From: an uncultured Succinatimonas sp.
GTDB taxonomy: Bacteria > Pseudomonadota > Gammaproteobacteria > Enterobacterales > Succinivibrionaceae
Length of the DNA stretch: 17,445 nt
Assembly (NCBI GenBank): GCA_900552905.1
Contig: USBR01000026.1
Span: 1 to 17,445 of the forward strand
Reading direction: 5' to 3'
The translations under genes were made by a program, and so were the position numbers. This document shows positions 7,617-15,219 of the stretch, piece after piece (position 1 is the first letter of the stretch; every line of letters begins with the position of its first letter). The notes under the pieces were generated by a model that saw only the letters and a program-made list of their open reading frames with translations, had not been told where the DNA came from and searched no databases.

Positions 7617-7669
7617 ACCCACCGCTTTTTAAAATCTTTCCCACTAAATACCCACAGTTTTTCCACAAG
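7612..7669 (+). promoter_or_regulatory. Array of four phased DnaA-box-like motifs
   Basis: Four same-direction motifs with CCCAC or TCCAC cores start at 7618, 7640, 7651 and 7662. The spacings are 22, 11 and 11 bases, so they lie on one face of the helix. Against TTATCCACA they match at 7/9, 6/9, 7/9 and 8/9 positions (the last is TTTTCCACA). They may be weak DnaA sites or sites for another regulator of metY; binding is not shown. Confidence 0.35.
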
Positions 7670-7690
7670 AATTACTATAGCTTGCCCAAA

Positions 7691-7776
7691 TTTTGCGCAA
7701 AAAAATAAAATCATGATTTCAGTCACAATCCTGATAATATTGAAAAATCACATTTAAATTTATCAAGGAGCTGTTT
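7691..7776 (+). promoter_or_regulatory. metY upstream region
   Basis: TTTTGCGCAAAA (7691-7702) is a perfect 12-bp palindrome and a possible operator. A GATAAT-like -10 (7733-7738) has no convincing -35. AAGGAG (7765-7770) lies six bases before GTG 7777 and fixes the start. I see no MetJ box (AGACGTCT repeats) and no SAM riboswitch, so methionine control of this gene is not evident from the sequence. Confidence 0.4.
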
Positions 7777-9054
7777 GTGAGCGATTCTTTTGAAACTTTA
7801 AGCCTGCATGCAGGTTATACCCCTGAAAATGGTGGTCCGCGTGTTTTACCTATCTGTCAGAGTACCACCTTTAGATATGAGTCTACTCAGGCCATTGCTG
7901 ACCTTTTTGATCTCAAAGCTCCGGGCTTTTTCTATACTCGTTTAGCTAACCCGACCGTTGATGCTGTTGAAAAGAAGATTGCTGCCTTAGAGGGTGGTGT
8001 CGGTGCAATGTGCACCTCTTCAGGTCAGGCTGCAACTTTAACTGCTATTTTAACCATCGCTAAAGCTGGCGATCATATTGTCTGCAGCTCTAGTGTTTAT
8101 GGTGGTACTTTCAATCTCATGGCTGTTACTTTCAAGCGCATGGGTATTGAGGTAACCTTTGTCGATCAGAATGCCTCTAATGAAGAGATTTCTAAGGCTT
8201 TTAAGGACAATACTAAGGCTTTCTTCGGTGAGACTATCGCTAACCCTGCACTTACCGTTTTAGACATTAGCCGTATGGCTGAGATTGCTCACGCTCATCA
8301 TGTACCGTTAATTGTCGACAATACCTTTGCCACCCCTTATCTGTGCCGTCCTTTTGATTTTGGAGCCGATATTGTTATTCATTCCACCACTAAGTATATG
8401 GATGGTCATGCCGTTCAGGTCGGTGGTGTAGTTGTCGATAGCGGTAAGTTTGATTGGGCCGCTTCTGGTAAGTTCCCTGAGTTTGTAACCCCAGATGATT
8501 CTTATCATGGCTTAGTCTATAGCGAGACCTTTGGCAATCAGGCTTTTATCGTCAAAGCTCGTGTGCAGATCATGCGTGATTTAGGTTTATGCCAGAGTGC
8601 TCAGGGTGCTTTCTACATTAACTTAGGTTTAGAGACCTTAGCTTTACGTATGCGCCGTCACAGCGCTAATGCTTTAGCTGTAGCTAAGCATTTAGCTAAG
8701 CATCCTAAGGTTTCTCATGTTATCTATGCTGGTTTAGAGGATTCTCCTTATCATGCTTTAGCTCAGAAGTATCTGCGCGAGGGTTTATGCTCAGGTGTTT
8801 TATCCTTAGAGCTTAAGGGTGGTCGTGCCGCAGGTGCAGCCCTCATCGATCATGTCAAGTTAGCCTCCCCTGAGGTCCATGTCGCTGATATTCGTACCTG
8901 CCTCTTACACCCAGCTAGCGCCACTCACAGACAGCTTAGCGATGAGCAATTAGTCGCCTGCGGTATTACTCCAGGTCTTGTCAGACTGTCTGTAGGTTTA
9001 GAGAACTTAGAGGACATTATCGCTGATTTAGATGAAGCCTTAGAGCACGTCTAA
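7777..9054 (+). CDS. metY: O-acetylhomoserine sulfhydrylase (PLP-dependent)
   Basis: Makes homocysteine directly from O-acetylhomoserine and sulfide in methionine synthesis. It belongs to the Cys/Met-metabolism PLP family. Visible landmarks are YTR at 53-55, SSGQAA at 81-86, the aspartate of DNTFATP at 181 that holds the pyridine nitrogen, and the PLP lysine K206 in STTKYMDGH. The 425-residue length and the insert with KFPEF, SYHG and FGNQAF (about 232-260) are typical of sulfhydrylases rather than the shorter cystathionine enzymes. GTG 7777 is supported by AAGGAG six bases upstream. Codon use is strongly biased (nearly all Leu as TTA in stretches), suggesting high expression. It is a single gene with its own terminator. 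A related acetylhomoserine-using lyase cannot be fully excluded. Confidence 0.92.
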   Translation: MSDSFETLSLHAGYTPENGGPRVLPICQSTTFRYESTQAIADLFDLKAPGFFYTRLANPTVDAVEKKIAALEGGVGAMCTSSGQAATLTAILTIAKAGDHIVCSSSVYGGTFNLMAVTFKRMGIEVTFVDQNASNEEISKAFKDNTKAFFGETIANPALTVLDISRMAEIAHAHHVPLIVDNTFATPYLCRPFDFGADIVIHSTTKYMDGHAVQVGGVVVDSGKFDWAASGKFPEFVTPDDSYHGLVYSETFGNQAFIVKARVQIMRDLGLCQSAQGAFYINLGLETLALRMRRHSANALAVAKHLAKHPKVSHVIYAGLEDSPYHALAQKYLREGLCSGVLSLELKGGRAAGAALIDHVKLASPEVHVADIRTCLLHPASATHRQLSDEQLVACGITPGLVRLSVGLENLEDIIADLDEALEHV

Positions 9055-9269
9055 GACTTTCTCAAAGCAGGGGTGTCAAATCCCTGCTTATTATTTAGGC
9101 TTTGATTATAGATAGAGAAATTGTCGATATTTTCATAGCCTAAAAGCTTATCTTCATGATGGGTATAGGCAAAGTTTAGGGTAAAACCCAGAGCTAAGGC
9201 CAAAAATACCGACCAAAAAATCCTGCCAAAATTTATCTTCGCTTTAACTTTATTTTTATAGTTATACAT
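9051..9269 (-). CDS. Small single-pass membrane protein, function unknown
   Basis: I do not recognise this 72-residue ORF. ATG 9269 has GAGG (9281-9278) eight bases upstream, a good ribosome-binding site, which favours it over the GTG that overlaps that site. The product has a basic N-terminus (four Lys in the first 13 residues), one hydrophobic helix at about 17-36 and a polar tail, so it would probably sit in the inner membrane with the tail outside. It is convergent with metY, and the two overlap by four bases at their stops. The metY terminator hairpin (9065-9089) lies inside its C-terminal coding region. It has no membrane-protein neighbour. It could be a chance ORF, but the start signal and helix argue for a gene. 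Confidence 0.45.
   Translation of the reverse strand: MYNYKNKVKAKINFGRIFWSVFLALALGFTLNFAYTHHEDKLLGYENIDNFSIYNQSLNNKQGFDTPALRKS
9065..9096 (+). terminator. metY terminator
   Basis: AAGCAGGG (9065-9072) pairs with CCCTGCTT (9082-9089) around a nine-base loop, and ATTATTT follows. It begins ten bases after the metY stop. On the opposite strand it falls inside the small membrane-protein ORF and lacks a T run, so it should act only rightward. Confidence 0.65.
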
Positions 9270-9501
9270 AATTGTCACCTCAGCTTGATCCTAAAGTTTA
9301 AAACTTATGAGAAAATTAGGACAGCAGATACTTTATGTGAAAAAGTGTAGGTAAAAAAATCTTGTGCTGAACTTAGGGGACTTTAAGATTTAAGGCTAAA
9401 GAGAGGCAGTTAACTAGTTTTTAGTGTAAGCATCTAAACCAATAGGCTGTTTTCGCTTAAGATTTTAAAGAACCATAAACAACAATCTAAGAGGAACGAC
9501 C
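9270..9501. other. Divergent spacer between the small membrane protein and the ISL3-like gene
   Basis: 232 bases of AT-rich non-coding DNA. The right side provides GAGGA (9491-9495) before ATG 9502, and the left side the ribosome-binding site for ATG 9269. No convincing promoter pair stands out on either strand. AAAGAACC near 9466-9473 resembles an ISL3 end but faces the wrong way for a left end of the gene that follows. Confidence 0.4.
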
Positions 9502-9960
9502 ATGGAGATTGTTATAGATAATTTTGAAAAGTCTTTCACTGATTTTTTCTTTAAAGGCTTTAAAGCAAGTCATATCTTTATTGGTAAAAAGAAAAAAGAA
9601 TTCTTTGTCGATATCGAGTCTCAGAATGAAGTGCCTGAGTGTCCTTATTGTCATGGACATGAGACGGTAGTACATGAATATAGAGAAAAATCCATTGAAG
9701 ATGCCTTTATTTTAAACTTTAAGCTCTATCTTTATATTAGCTATAGAACCTTTAAGTGTAAGCACTGTGATATATACGCAACAGAGCAAGGGGAATTTAT
9801 TGCTGAGAAAGTCAGAAAAACTAAGAGATTTACAGAGATGATACTTAAAGATTTAGAAGAGTCTGAATCTATTAAGGATACTGCTAATAGATTAGGTGTG
9901 AGTTGGGATATCTGTAAGCGCATTTATCAGCATAGTTTACAAAAAAAGCCTGTCGCTTAG
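9502..9960 (+). CDS. Orphan N-terminal domain of an ISL3-family transposase
   Basis: 152 residues that match only the DNA-binding front part of ISL3 transposases. There is a zinc finger with CPYC (47-50) and CKHC (86-89), the aromatic/basic YRTFKC stretch before the second pair, and a helix-turn-helix at about 121-143 with the NRLGVSWD core. The DDE catalytic domain that should follow is absent. Yet the ORF is intact, has GAGGA six bases before ATG 9502 and shows no frameshift. Its stop codon (9958-9960) lies in the loop of the valS terminator hairpin, so the last residues KKPVA come from terminator DNA. It is AT-rich and uses AGA arginine codons unlike ileS or valS, a sign of acquired DNA. 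It could be a decayed IS fragment or a retained DNA-binding protein; the sequence alone does not decide. Confidence 0.7.
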   Translation: MEIVIDNFEKSFTDFFFKGFKASHIFIGKKKKEFFVDIESQNEVPECPYCHGHETVVHEYREKSIEDAFILNFKLYLYISYRTFKCKHCDIYATEQGEFIAEKVRKTKRFTEMILKDLEESESIKDTANRLGVSWDICKRIYQHSLQKKPVA

Positions 9961-9973
9961 AGGTGACAGGCTT
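9941..9973 (-). terminator. valS terminator, overlapping the ISL3-like ORF end
   Basis: On the minus strand AAGCCTGTC (9973-9965) pairs perfectly with GACAGGCTT (9954-9946) around a ten-base loop, with a T run (9947-9941) at its 3' side. It starts 18 bases after the valS stop. The opposite strand encodes the last residues and stop of the ISL3-like gene. Confidence 0.88.
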
Positions 9974-9990
9974 AGTCTAGCTGTTAGTTT

Positions 9991-12861
9991 TTAGAGGTTC
10001 TTCATCTGCTCTAACTGAGCTTGAACCTTAGCTAACTGAGTCTTATTGAGCTCTAACTGAGCACGGGCTCCCTCGATAATATTAGCCGGAGCCTTCTTCA
10101 CAAAGGCTTCGTTAGAGAGTTTAGCCTCGCCACCCTTAATATTGCCCATAAGTTTAGCGATCATGCCTTCTAAGCGCTTGATCTCCTCATCCTTATTGAT
10201 GAGATCCTTCATCGGGATTAAGACCTCAGCCTCACCTAAAGGCTTAGCGGTGCACGGCGGTACAGCCTCGTCCTTAGAGATGAATTTAATCATCTCGATA
10301 TTGGCAAGGTTCTTAATATAGATGAAGTTCTTCTCAGCACACTCTTGCTCTTTAGCATTAGCGCCACGCATGAGCGGGGAAAGTACTACAGAAGGACCGA
10401 CCTTCATCTCAGCTCTGAGATTACGTACAGTGGTAGCAAATTCCTTGATAAAGGCGATCTGAGATTCAGCCTCAGCGTCGAGGGCAAAGTCCGAGGCCTT
10501 AGGGAACGGCGCTACCATGATGGTCTCTTGCTTATTGGTCTTGCCTAACATCGGAGCGGTCTGAGCCCAAATGGTTTCAGTTAAGAACGGCATTACCGGA
10601 TGAGCTAAACGCATGATGGTCTCTAAAACTTCAACTAAGGTATAGGCAGTGGCGTTTTTCTGTTTTTCTGAAATATCGTCAGACTTTAAGATCGCTTTAG
10701 TGAATTCGACGTACCAATCGCAGTACTCATTCCAGATAAACTCATAGAGAGTATTAGCTAATTGATCAAAGCGATAAGCCTCGATAGCTGCGCAGACGTC
10801 ATTGATAGTCTTTGAGAGCTTAGATCTGATGAAGCGATCGGCTAAGCTTAAATCATCAGCCTCAGGCTTAGTCAGCTGCATGGAGCCTACGTTCATAAGA
10901 ACGAAGCGGGAGGCATTCCAGATCTTATTGCAGAAGTTACGATAGCCTTCAAGACGCTTCATATCCCAGTTGATGTCGCGGCCGTTAGAGGCTAAGGCGC
11001 AGAGGGTGAAACGTAAGGCGTCAGTACCGTGAGCGGCAATACCTTCAGGGAACTGCTTGCGGGTACGCTTGGCGATCTTCTCGGCCATCTGCGGCTGCAT
11101 CATATTAGCAGTACGCTTGAGGACGAGCTCGTCAATGCCGATACCATCGATCATGTCTAAAGGATCGAGAACATTACCCTTAGACTTAGACATCTTCTTG
11201 CCTTCTTCGTCGCGGATAAGGCCGGTTACATAAACGGTCTTAAACGGAACTTGCGGAGTGCCATCCTCATTCTTCATAAAGTGCATGGTCATCATGATCA
11301 TACGGGCAACCCAGAAGAAGATAATGTCAAAGCCTGTGACTAAGCAGGAGGTCGGGTGGAAGTTCTGAAGCTCGACAGTATTATCAGGCCAGCCTAAGGT
11401 GGAGAAGGTCCATAAGGCAGAGGAGAACCAGGTGTCTAAAACATCCGGATCGCGGGTGAGCTTGACGTCGGAGGCAAGATTGTACTTAGAGCGGCACTCT
11501 TCTTCGTTGCGTGCAACGTAGACCTTACCGGCCTCATCGTACCAAGCCGGAATACGGTGACCCCACCATAACTGTCTTGAAATACACCAATCTTGCAGAT
11601 CGTTCATCCAAGAATAGTACATATTAGCGTACTGAGCCGGAACGAACTTGATGCGACCGTCGTTGACAGCCTCAACTGCAGGCTTGCCTAAAACGGAAGC
11701 GCGGACATACCACTGATCGGTGAGCATAGGCTCAATCGGGACACCACCGCGATCACCAAAAGGCTGAGATAAGGCATGATCTTCGATATGATCTAAAAGA
11801 CCTAAGGCCTTTAGATCCTCAACAATGCGATCACGGCACTCGAAGCGATCCATACCGCGATAAGCCTCAGGAATATAGGAGGAAACGGTATCGGTAGGAA
11901 CACCATCGCTATCAAAGACCTCAGCGCAATCACGAATGTGAGCGTCTTCAGTTAAGATATTGAGCATCGGGAGCTTGCAACGCTTGCCTACGGCATAATC
12001 GTTGAAATCGTGAGCCGGGGTAATCTTCACGCAGCCAGTACCGGTGGTCATGTCAGCGTGAATATCGGCGATGATAGGAATACGGCGGTTGACAAGCGGC
12101 AGAACGAGTTCTTTGCCGACTACGGACTTAAAGCGCTCATCAGAGGGGTTAACGGCAACAGCGGTATCACCTAACATGGTCTCAGGACGGGTGGTGGCGA
12201 TCATGAGGTAATCTTTGCCGTCAGCGGTCTTAACACCATCGGCTAAAGGATACTTCATATACCACATAAAGCCCTTAACATCGCGGTTTTCTACCTCTAA
12301 GTCGGAGATAGCGGTGCGGAGCTTAGGATCCCAGTTGACTAAGCGCTTGCCTCTGTAGATGAGATCTTCATCATATAAACGTACGAAAACCTCTAATACA
12401 GCGCGAGATAAACCCTCATCCATGGTGAAGCGCTCACGGCTCCAGTCCACAGAAGTACCTAAACGGCGCATCTGCTTGGTGATGGTGCCGCCAGATTGCT
12501 CCTTCCACTTCCAAATTCTGTCGATGAAGGCCTCACGACCTAAATCGTGACGAGTTAATTGCTCTTCTTTGGCTAATTTACGCTCGACCACCATCTGAGT
12601 GGCAATACCGGCATGGTCAGTACCACACTGCCATAAGGTATTAAAGCCCTGCATGCGGTGATAACGAATGAGGGTATCCATGATGGTCTGCTGGAAAGCA
12701 TGACCCATATGGAGAGAACCGGTGACGTTCGGCGGTGGTAAGGCGATAGAGTAAGCGCCAACACTGTTGTCGCCGCTCGGCTTAAATAAACCATCGGCTT
12801 CCCATTTCTGATAGATGCCATTTTCAAATTTTTCTGGCTGGTAGGTCTTTTCCATTTCCAT
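9991..12861 (-). CDS. valS: Valine--tRNA ligase
   Basis: Class I synthetase charging tRNA-Val, with an editing domain that clears threonine. The 956 residues follow E. coli ValS closely over the whole length. Visible are the HIGH variant HMGH at 51-54, the editing block [13 protein letters not shown] at 223-235 and HDFNDY at 284-289. KMSKS is at 556-560 and a C-terminal coiled coil lies at about 890-956. I chose ATG 12861 with AGG (12874-12872) ten bases upstream. A TTG at 12870 would overlap the spacer, and ATG 12855 gives exactly the E. coli-like MEKTYQP start but poorer spacing, so the true start could be 12855. Codon bias is strong, as in ileS. It is transcribed alone towards its terminator at 9941-9973 and is divergent from mltG. 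In E. coli valS sits beside holC and pepA, which are absent here. Confidence 0.98.
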   Translation of the reverse strand: MEMEKTYQPEKFENGIYQKWEADGLFKPSGDNSVGAYSIALPPPNVTGSLHMGHAFQQTIMDTLIRYHRMQGFNTLWQCGTDHAGIATQMVVERKLAKEEQLTRHDLGREAFIDRIWKWKEQSGGTITKQMRRLGTSVDWSRERFTMDEGLSRAVLEVFVRLYDEDLIYRGKRLVNWDPKLRTAISDLEVENRDVKGFMWYMKYPLADGVKTADGKDYLMIATTRPETMLGDTAVAVNPSDERFKSVVGKELVLPLVNRRIPIIADIHADMTTGTGCVKITPAHDFNDYAVGKRCKLPMLNILTEDAHIRDCAEVFDSDGVPTDTVSSYIPEAYRGMDRFECRDRIVEDLKALGLLDHIEDHALSQPFGDRGGVPIEPMLTDQWYVRASVLGKPAVEAVNDGRIKFVPAQYANMYYSWMNDLQDWCISRQLWWGHRIPAWYDEAGKVYVARNEEECRSKYNLASDVKLTRDPDVLDTWFSSALWTFSTLGWPDNTVELQNFHPTSCLVTGFDIIFFWVARMIMMTMHFMKNEDGTPQVPFKTVYVTGLIRDEEGKKMSKSKGNVLDPLDMIDGIGIDELVLKRTANMMQPQMAEKIAKRTRKQFPEGIAAHGTDALRFTLCALASNGRDINWDMKRLEGYRNFCNKIWNASRFVLMNVGSMQLTKPEADDLSLADRFIRSKLSKTINDVCAAIEAYRFDQLANTLYEFIWNEYCDWYVEFTKAILKSDDISEKQKNATAYTLVEVLETIMRLAHPVMPFLTETIWAQTAPMLGKTNKQETIMVAPFPKASDFALDAEAESQIAFIKEFATTVRNLRAEMKVGPSVVLSPLMRGANAKEQECAEKNFIYIKNLANIEMIKFISKDEAVPPCTAKPLGEAEVLIPMKDLINKDEEIKRLEGMIAKLMGNIKGGEAKLSNEAFVKKAPANIIEGARAQLELNKTQLAKVQAQLEQMKNL

Positions 12862-13244
12862 AAAAATCAAACCTGTTAATTTTGGCTTAAATACTGATAC
12901 AAACTGACTATTTTACACCATAAACGCTATGACTTACAGTCTAAAAGGAAAGCGGGGGTTTTTGCCTTAAATAAGGCCTTTTTAGGATCTTTAAAAGGTT
13001 TTTAAAGTGTCTAGATGTACGCGCAAATTTTAGTCTAAGCAGACGTTTTTTAAGCTATAAAAATGTGTAGAACTTAAATGTCAGATGCTAAAAAGGCGGG
13101 AAATTTTAGAAAAATTAGCTAAATTTAAAGGGTGGTCAATATCGACTTAAGCTTCTATCTAAGAGAGCTTCTGCACATCAAAAGCATCAGATCTAAGACA
13201 AAATTTGTTAGAATTTAGAAAACTTACTGTGGACATAGGCGTTT
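12862..13244. other. Divergent valS/mltG spacer
   Basis: 383 bases without a supported gene. On the valS side TAAAAT (minus, 12915-12910) is a plausible -10 with a weak -35. GCCTT (12964-12968) and AAGGC (12973-12977) form a small hairpin followed by CTTTTT. CCTTTT (12977-12982) with AAAAGG (12993-12998) forms another followed by five T; with no gene ending nearby, their role is unclear. AAATTTTAG (13101-13109) and CTAAATTT (13119-13126) form an AT-rich palindrome. ATCTAAGA repeats at 13157-13164 and 13191-13198. TAGAAT at 13209-13214 could be the mltG -10. AGG (13237-13239) lies five bases before ATG 13245. Confidence 0.45.
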
Positions 13245-14561
13245 ATGCGAAAGATACATAAGATTTATTTAAGTCTTGTTTTTTCACTAATTATTGTGGC
13301 GGGACTGGGCTTTTTTGTAGTTTATGAGACTTTTTTTGGTATTTACGATCTCAAAGTGCAAGCGCGCTCGGAAATCTATGAGCTCACTGAAGGTAAAGGC
13401 GCTCTTAAAGTTTGCGATGATCTCGTAGGGCATACTTATTATCGTCCGGTCATCAAATTTTGGATTAAACGTCACCCTGAGCTTTTAGATTTAAAGCGCG
13501 GTGAATATCTTATCGATGGCACTAAAACCTTAGGTCAGATTTTAAAGGATATGGTCGATGGCAATGTAGTTGAGAAGATCTATCCGACTGTGGCTATTGT
13601 CGAAGGTACTACCTTTGAGGCGCTATTGAAGAAATTAAAGAAAACTGATCTGAAAGAGCCGCAATTTTTTGAAGAGATTAAAGATCCGCGGGCCTATATG
13701 GAAAGCGTCTTTAGCGAGGATAAGGAATTATTAGAGGCTCTAGGCGGTGCACATGATTCTTTTGAAGGCCTCTTGCTACCGGCGACCTATCCTATGGTAG
13801 ATGAGGTACCGTTTAGCTCAGTTATCAAACGCTCATTACGCAGTATGGCTAATTTCATGCATAAAGCTTGGCCTCAGCGCGATCAGGATCTATTGATAAA
13901 GACTCCTTACGAGGCTTTAATTTTAGCTTCTATTGTCGAGCGTGAGACCATGCTTGATAGTGAAAGACCACAAGTTGCGGCAGTCTTTTATAATCGTTTA
14001 AAGAAGAATATGCGCTTGCAGACTGATCCTACCGTCATGTACGGTATTTCGCCGACCTTCTCAGGCAAGCTTAATCGCAAGCATTTAAATAAAGATACCG
14101 CCTATAATACCTATACTCGTGATGGTCTGCCGCCGACACCTATAGCCATGCCGCGTGAGGCTTCCATTGAAGCGGTTTTACATCCTGCTCGTACAAAGGC
14201 TTTATACTTTGTGGCGGCCGATGTTTCACCTAAGTCAGGTCATGTTTTTACAAATTCGCTTAAAGAGCATAATCAGGCTGTAGCCGATTATCGCCGTAAA
14301 TTGCGTAATTATAAGAAGAATTTAGATAAGCTTGAAGAGCAGGCTGCATATGAGGCCAATAAGGCTGAGGCTTTAGCTCAGAGTGAGGCAAATCCCTCTC
14401 AGACACAAAGTGAGAATGCTGATGCGATGATCCCTAAGGTTGAGGCAATCGAGCAAGAAGCAGAAGTTATCACAGAGCGCGAGCAGAACCTAAGCGCTAC
14501 AGCCTCTGAAGATCCCAAGGCTCAGGGTAAGAGTGATCATCAAGTCTCAGAGTCTAAATAG
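13245..14561 (+). CDS. mltG: Endolytic murein transglycosylase with long acidic tail
   Basis: Inner-membrane lytic transglycosylase that cuts nascent peptidoglycan strands and so sets glycan length. A single N-terminal membrane helix (about 7-28) is followed by the periplasmic LysM-like and YceG catalytic regions. The catalytic glutamate is E232 in ASIVERET. Other landmarks are EGLLLPATY (174-182), FYNRL (248-252), LQTDPTVMYG (258-267) and YNTYTRDGLPPTPI (287-300). The E. coli enzyme has about 340 residues; this one has 438. The extra part (about 345-438) starts with a basic, helix-prone stretch and continues as a Glu/Gln/Ala/Ser-rich low-complexity tail that should be disordered in the periplasm. 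It heads the mltG-tmk-holB-lptF unit. The pabC gene that precedes mltG in E. coli is absent. Confidence 0.95.
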   Translation: MRKIHKIYLSLVFSLIIVAGLGFFVVYETFFGIYDLKVQARSEIYELTEGKGALKVCDDLVGHTYYRPVIKFWIKRHPELLDLKRGEYLIDGTKTLGQILKDMVDGNVVEKIYPTVAIVEGTTFEALLKKLKKTDLKEPQFFEEIKDPRAYMESVFSEDKELLEALGGAHDSFEGLLLPATYPMVDEVPFSSVIKRSLRSMANFMHKAWPQRDQDLLIKTPYEALILASIVERETMLDSERPQVAAVFYNRLKKNMRLQTDPTVMYGISPTFSGKLNRKHLNKDTAYNTYTRDGLPPTPIAMPREASIEAVLHPARTKALYFVAADVSPKSGHVFTNSLKEHNQAVADYRRKLRNYKKNLDKLEEQAAYEANKAEALAQSEANPSQTQSENADAMIPKVEAIEQEAEVITEREQNLSATASEDPKAQGKSDHQVSESK

Positions 14562-14595
14562 TTTTTAAGTAAAATTTTGTAGTGAAGATTTAAGC

Positions 14596-15219
14596 ATGTC
14601 AGGTTTATTTATAACATTAGAAGGTGTCGAGGGTGCAGGCAAATCCTCGCTTATCGTCAAGCTTCAGGAATTTTTAGAAGAGCGTGGTCGCAAAGTCGTC
14701 TGTGTGCGTGAACCTGGCGGTACAGCCATAGCTGAACAGATCCGTGCTATTTTAAAAACTCCGCGTCAAGACGAGGATCTATGCGATCGCTGTGAATTGC
14801 TTTTGATGTATGCAGCCCGAGCACAGCTTGTAAATACTAAGATTAAGCCTTTGCTTGTAGAAGGCGTTGATGTCATCTGTGATCGCCACGATTTATCTTC
14901 AATTGCCTATCAAGGCGGTGGGCGCGGTATGGATTTAGAGCTAATTGCCAAAGCCCGCGAGATTGCTATGGGCGACTTTAAGCCTAATATCACCTTGCTT
15001 TTAGATCTCAGCCCTAAAGTTGGCATGTCCCGCGTTAGAGCCCGTGGCGCTTTAGATCGCTTTGAGCTCTCTGAGTACAATTTCTTTGAGCGTGTCAGAC
15101 AAGCTTATTTAGATTATGCTAAGGCTCATCCTCTTGAAGTTAAGATCATCAATGCTGAAGAGCCTTTTGAAAAAGTGGTCGCTCATGCATTAAAGGAAGT
15201 GTCATGCCTCTTGCCTTAA
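14596..15219 (+). CDS. tmk: Thymidylate kinase
   Basis: Phosphorylates dTMP to dTDP, the shared step of both dTTP routes. The 207 residues are of normal length. The P-loop is GVEGAGKS at 10-17, REPGGT is at 38-43, and the DR(Y/H) motif appears as DRH at 96-98 with SSIAYQG following. The lid region RVRARGALDRFE lies at about 146-157. FFERVRQAYL (163-172) is typical of the bacterial enzyme. ATG 14596 has only a poor ribosome-binding site (GTGAAG), 34 bases after mltG, so expression may be modest. The last 16 bases overlap holB in another frame, which couples the two. Confidence 0.96.
   Translation: MSGLFITLEGVEGAGKSSLIVKLQEFLEERGRKVVCVREPGGTAIAEQIRAILKTPRQDEDLCDRCELLLMYAARAQLVNTKIKPLLVEGVDVICDRHDLSSIAYQGGGRGMDLELIAKAREIAMGDFKPNITLLLDLSPKVGMSRVRARGALDRFELSEYNFFERVRQAYLDYAKAHPLEVKIINAEEPFEKVVAHALKEVSCLLP

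Noticed and set aside
7677..7776. MetJ operator or SAM riboswitch before metY
   Set aside because: No AGACGTCT-like tandem boxes and no SAM-aptamer pattern could be found.
9466..9473. AAAGAACC as an ISL3 end just before the orphan transposase fragment
   Set aside because: It points the wrong way for the left end of this gene and lacks the further GGGTA-type core.
10345..12827. Several ORFs on both strands and frames inside valS (10345-10548, 12359-12550, 12573-12827)
   Set aside because: All lie within a full-length synthetase frame; they arise from biased codon use.
12977..13003. Terminator-like hairpin in the valS/mltG spacer
   Set aside because: No gene ends nearby in that direction and the T run is short; recorded only within the spacer description.
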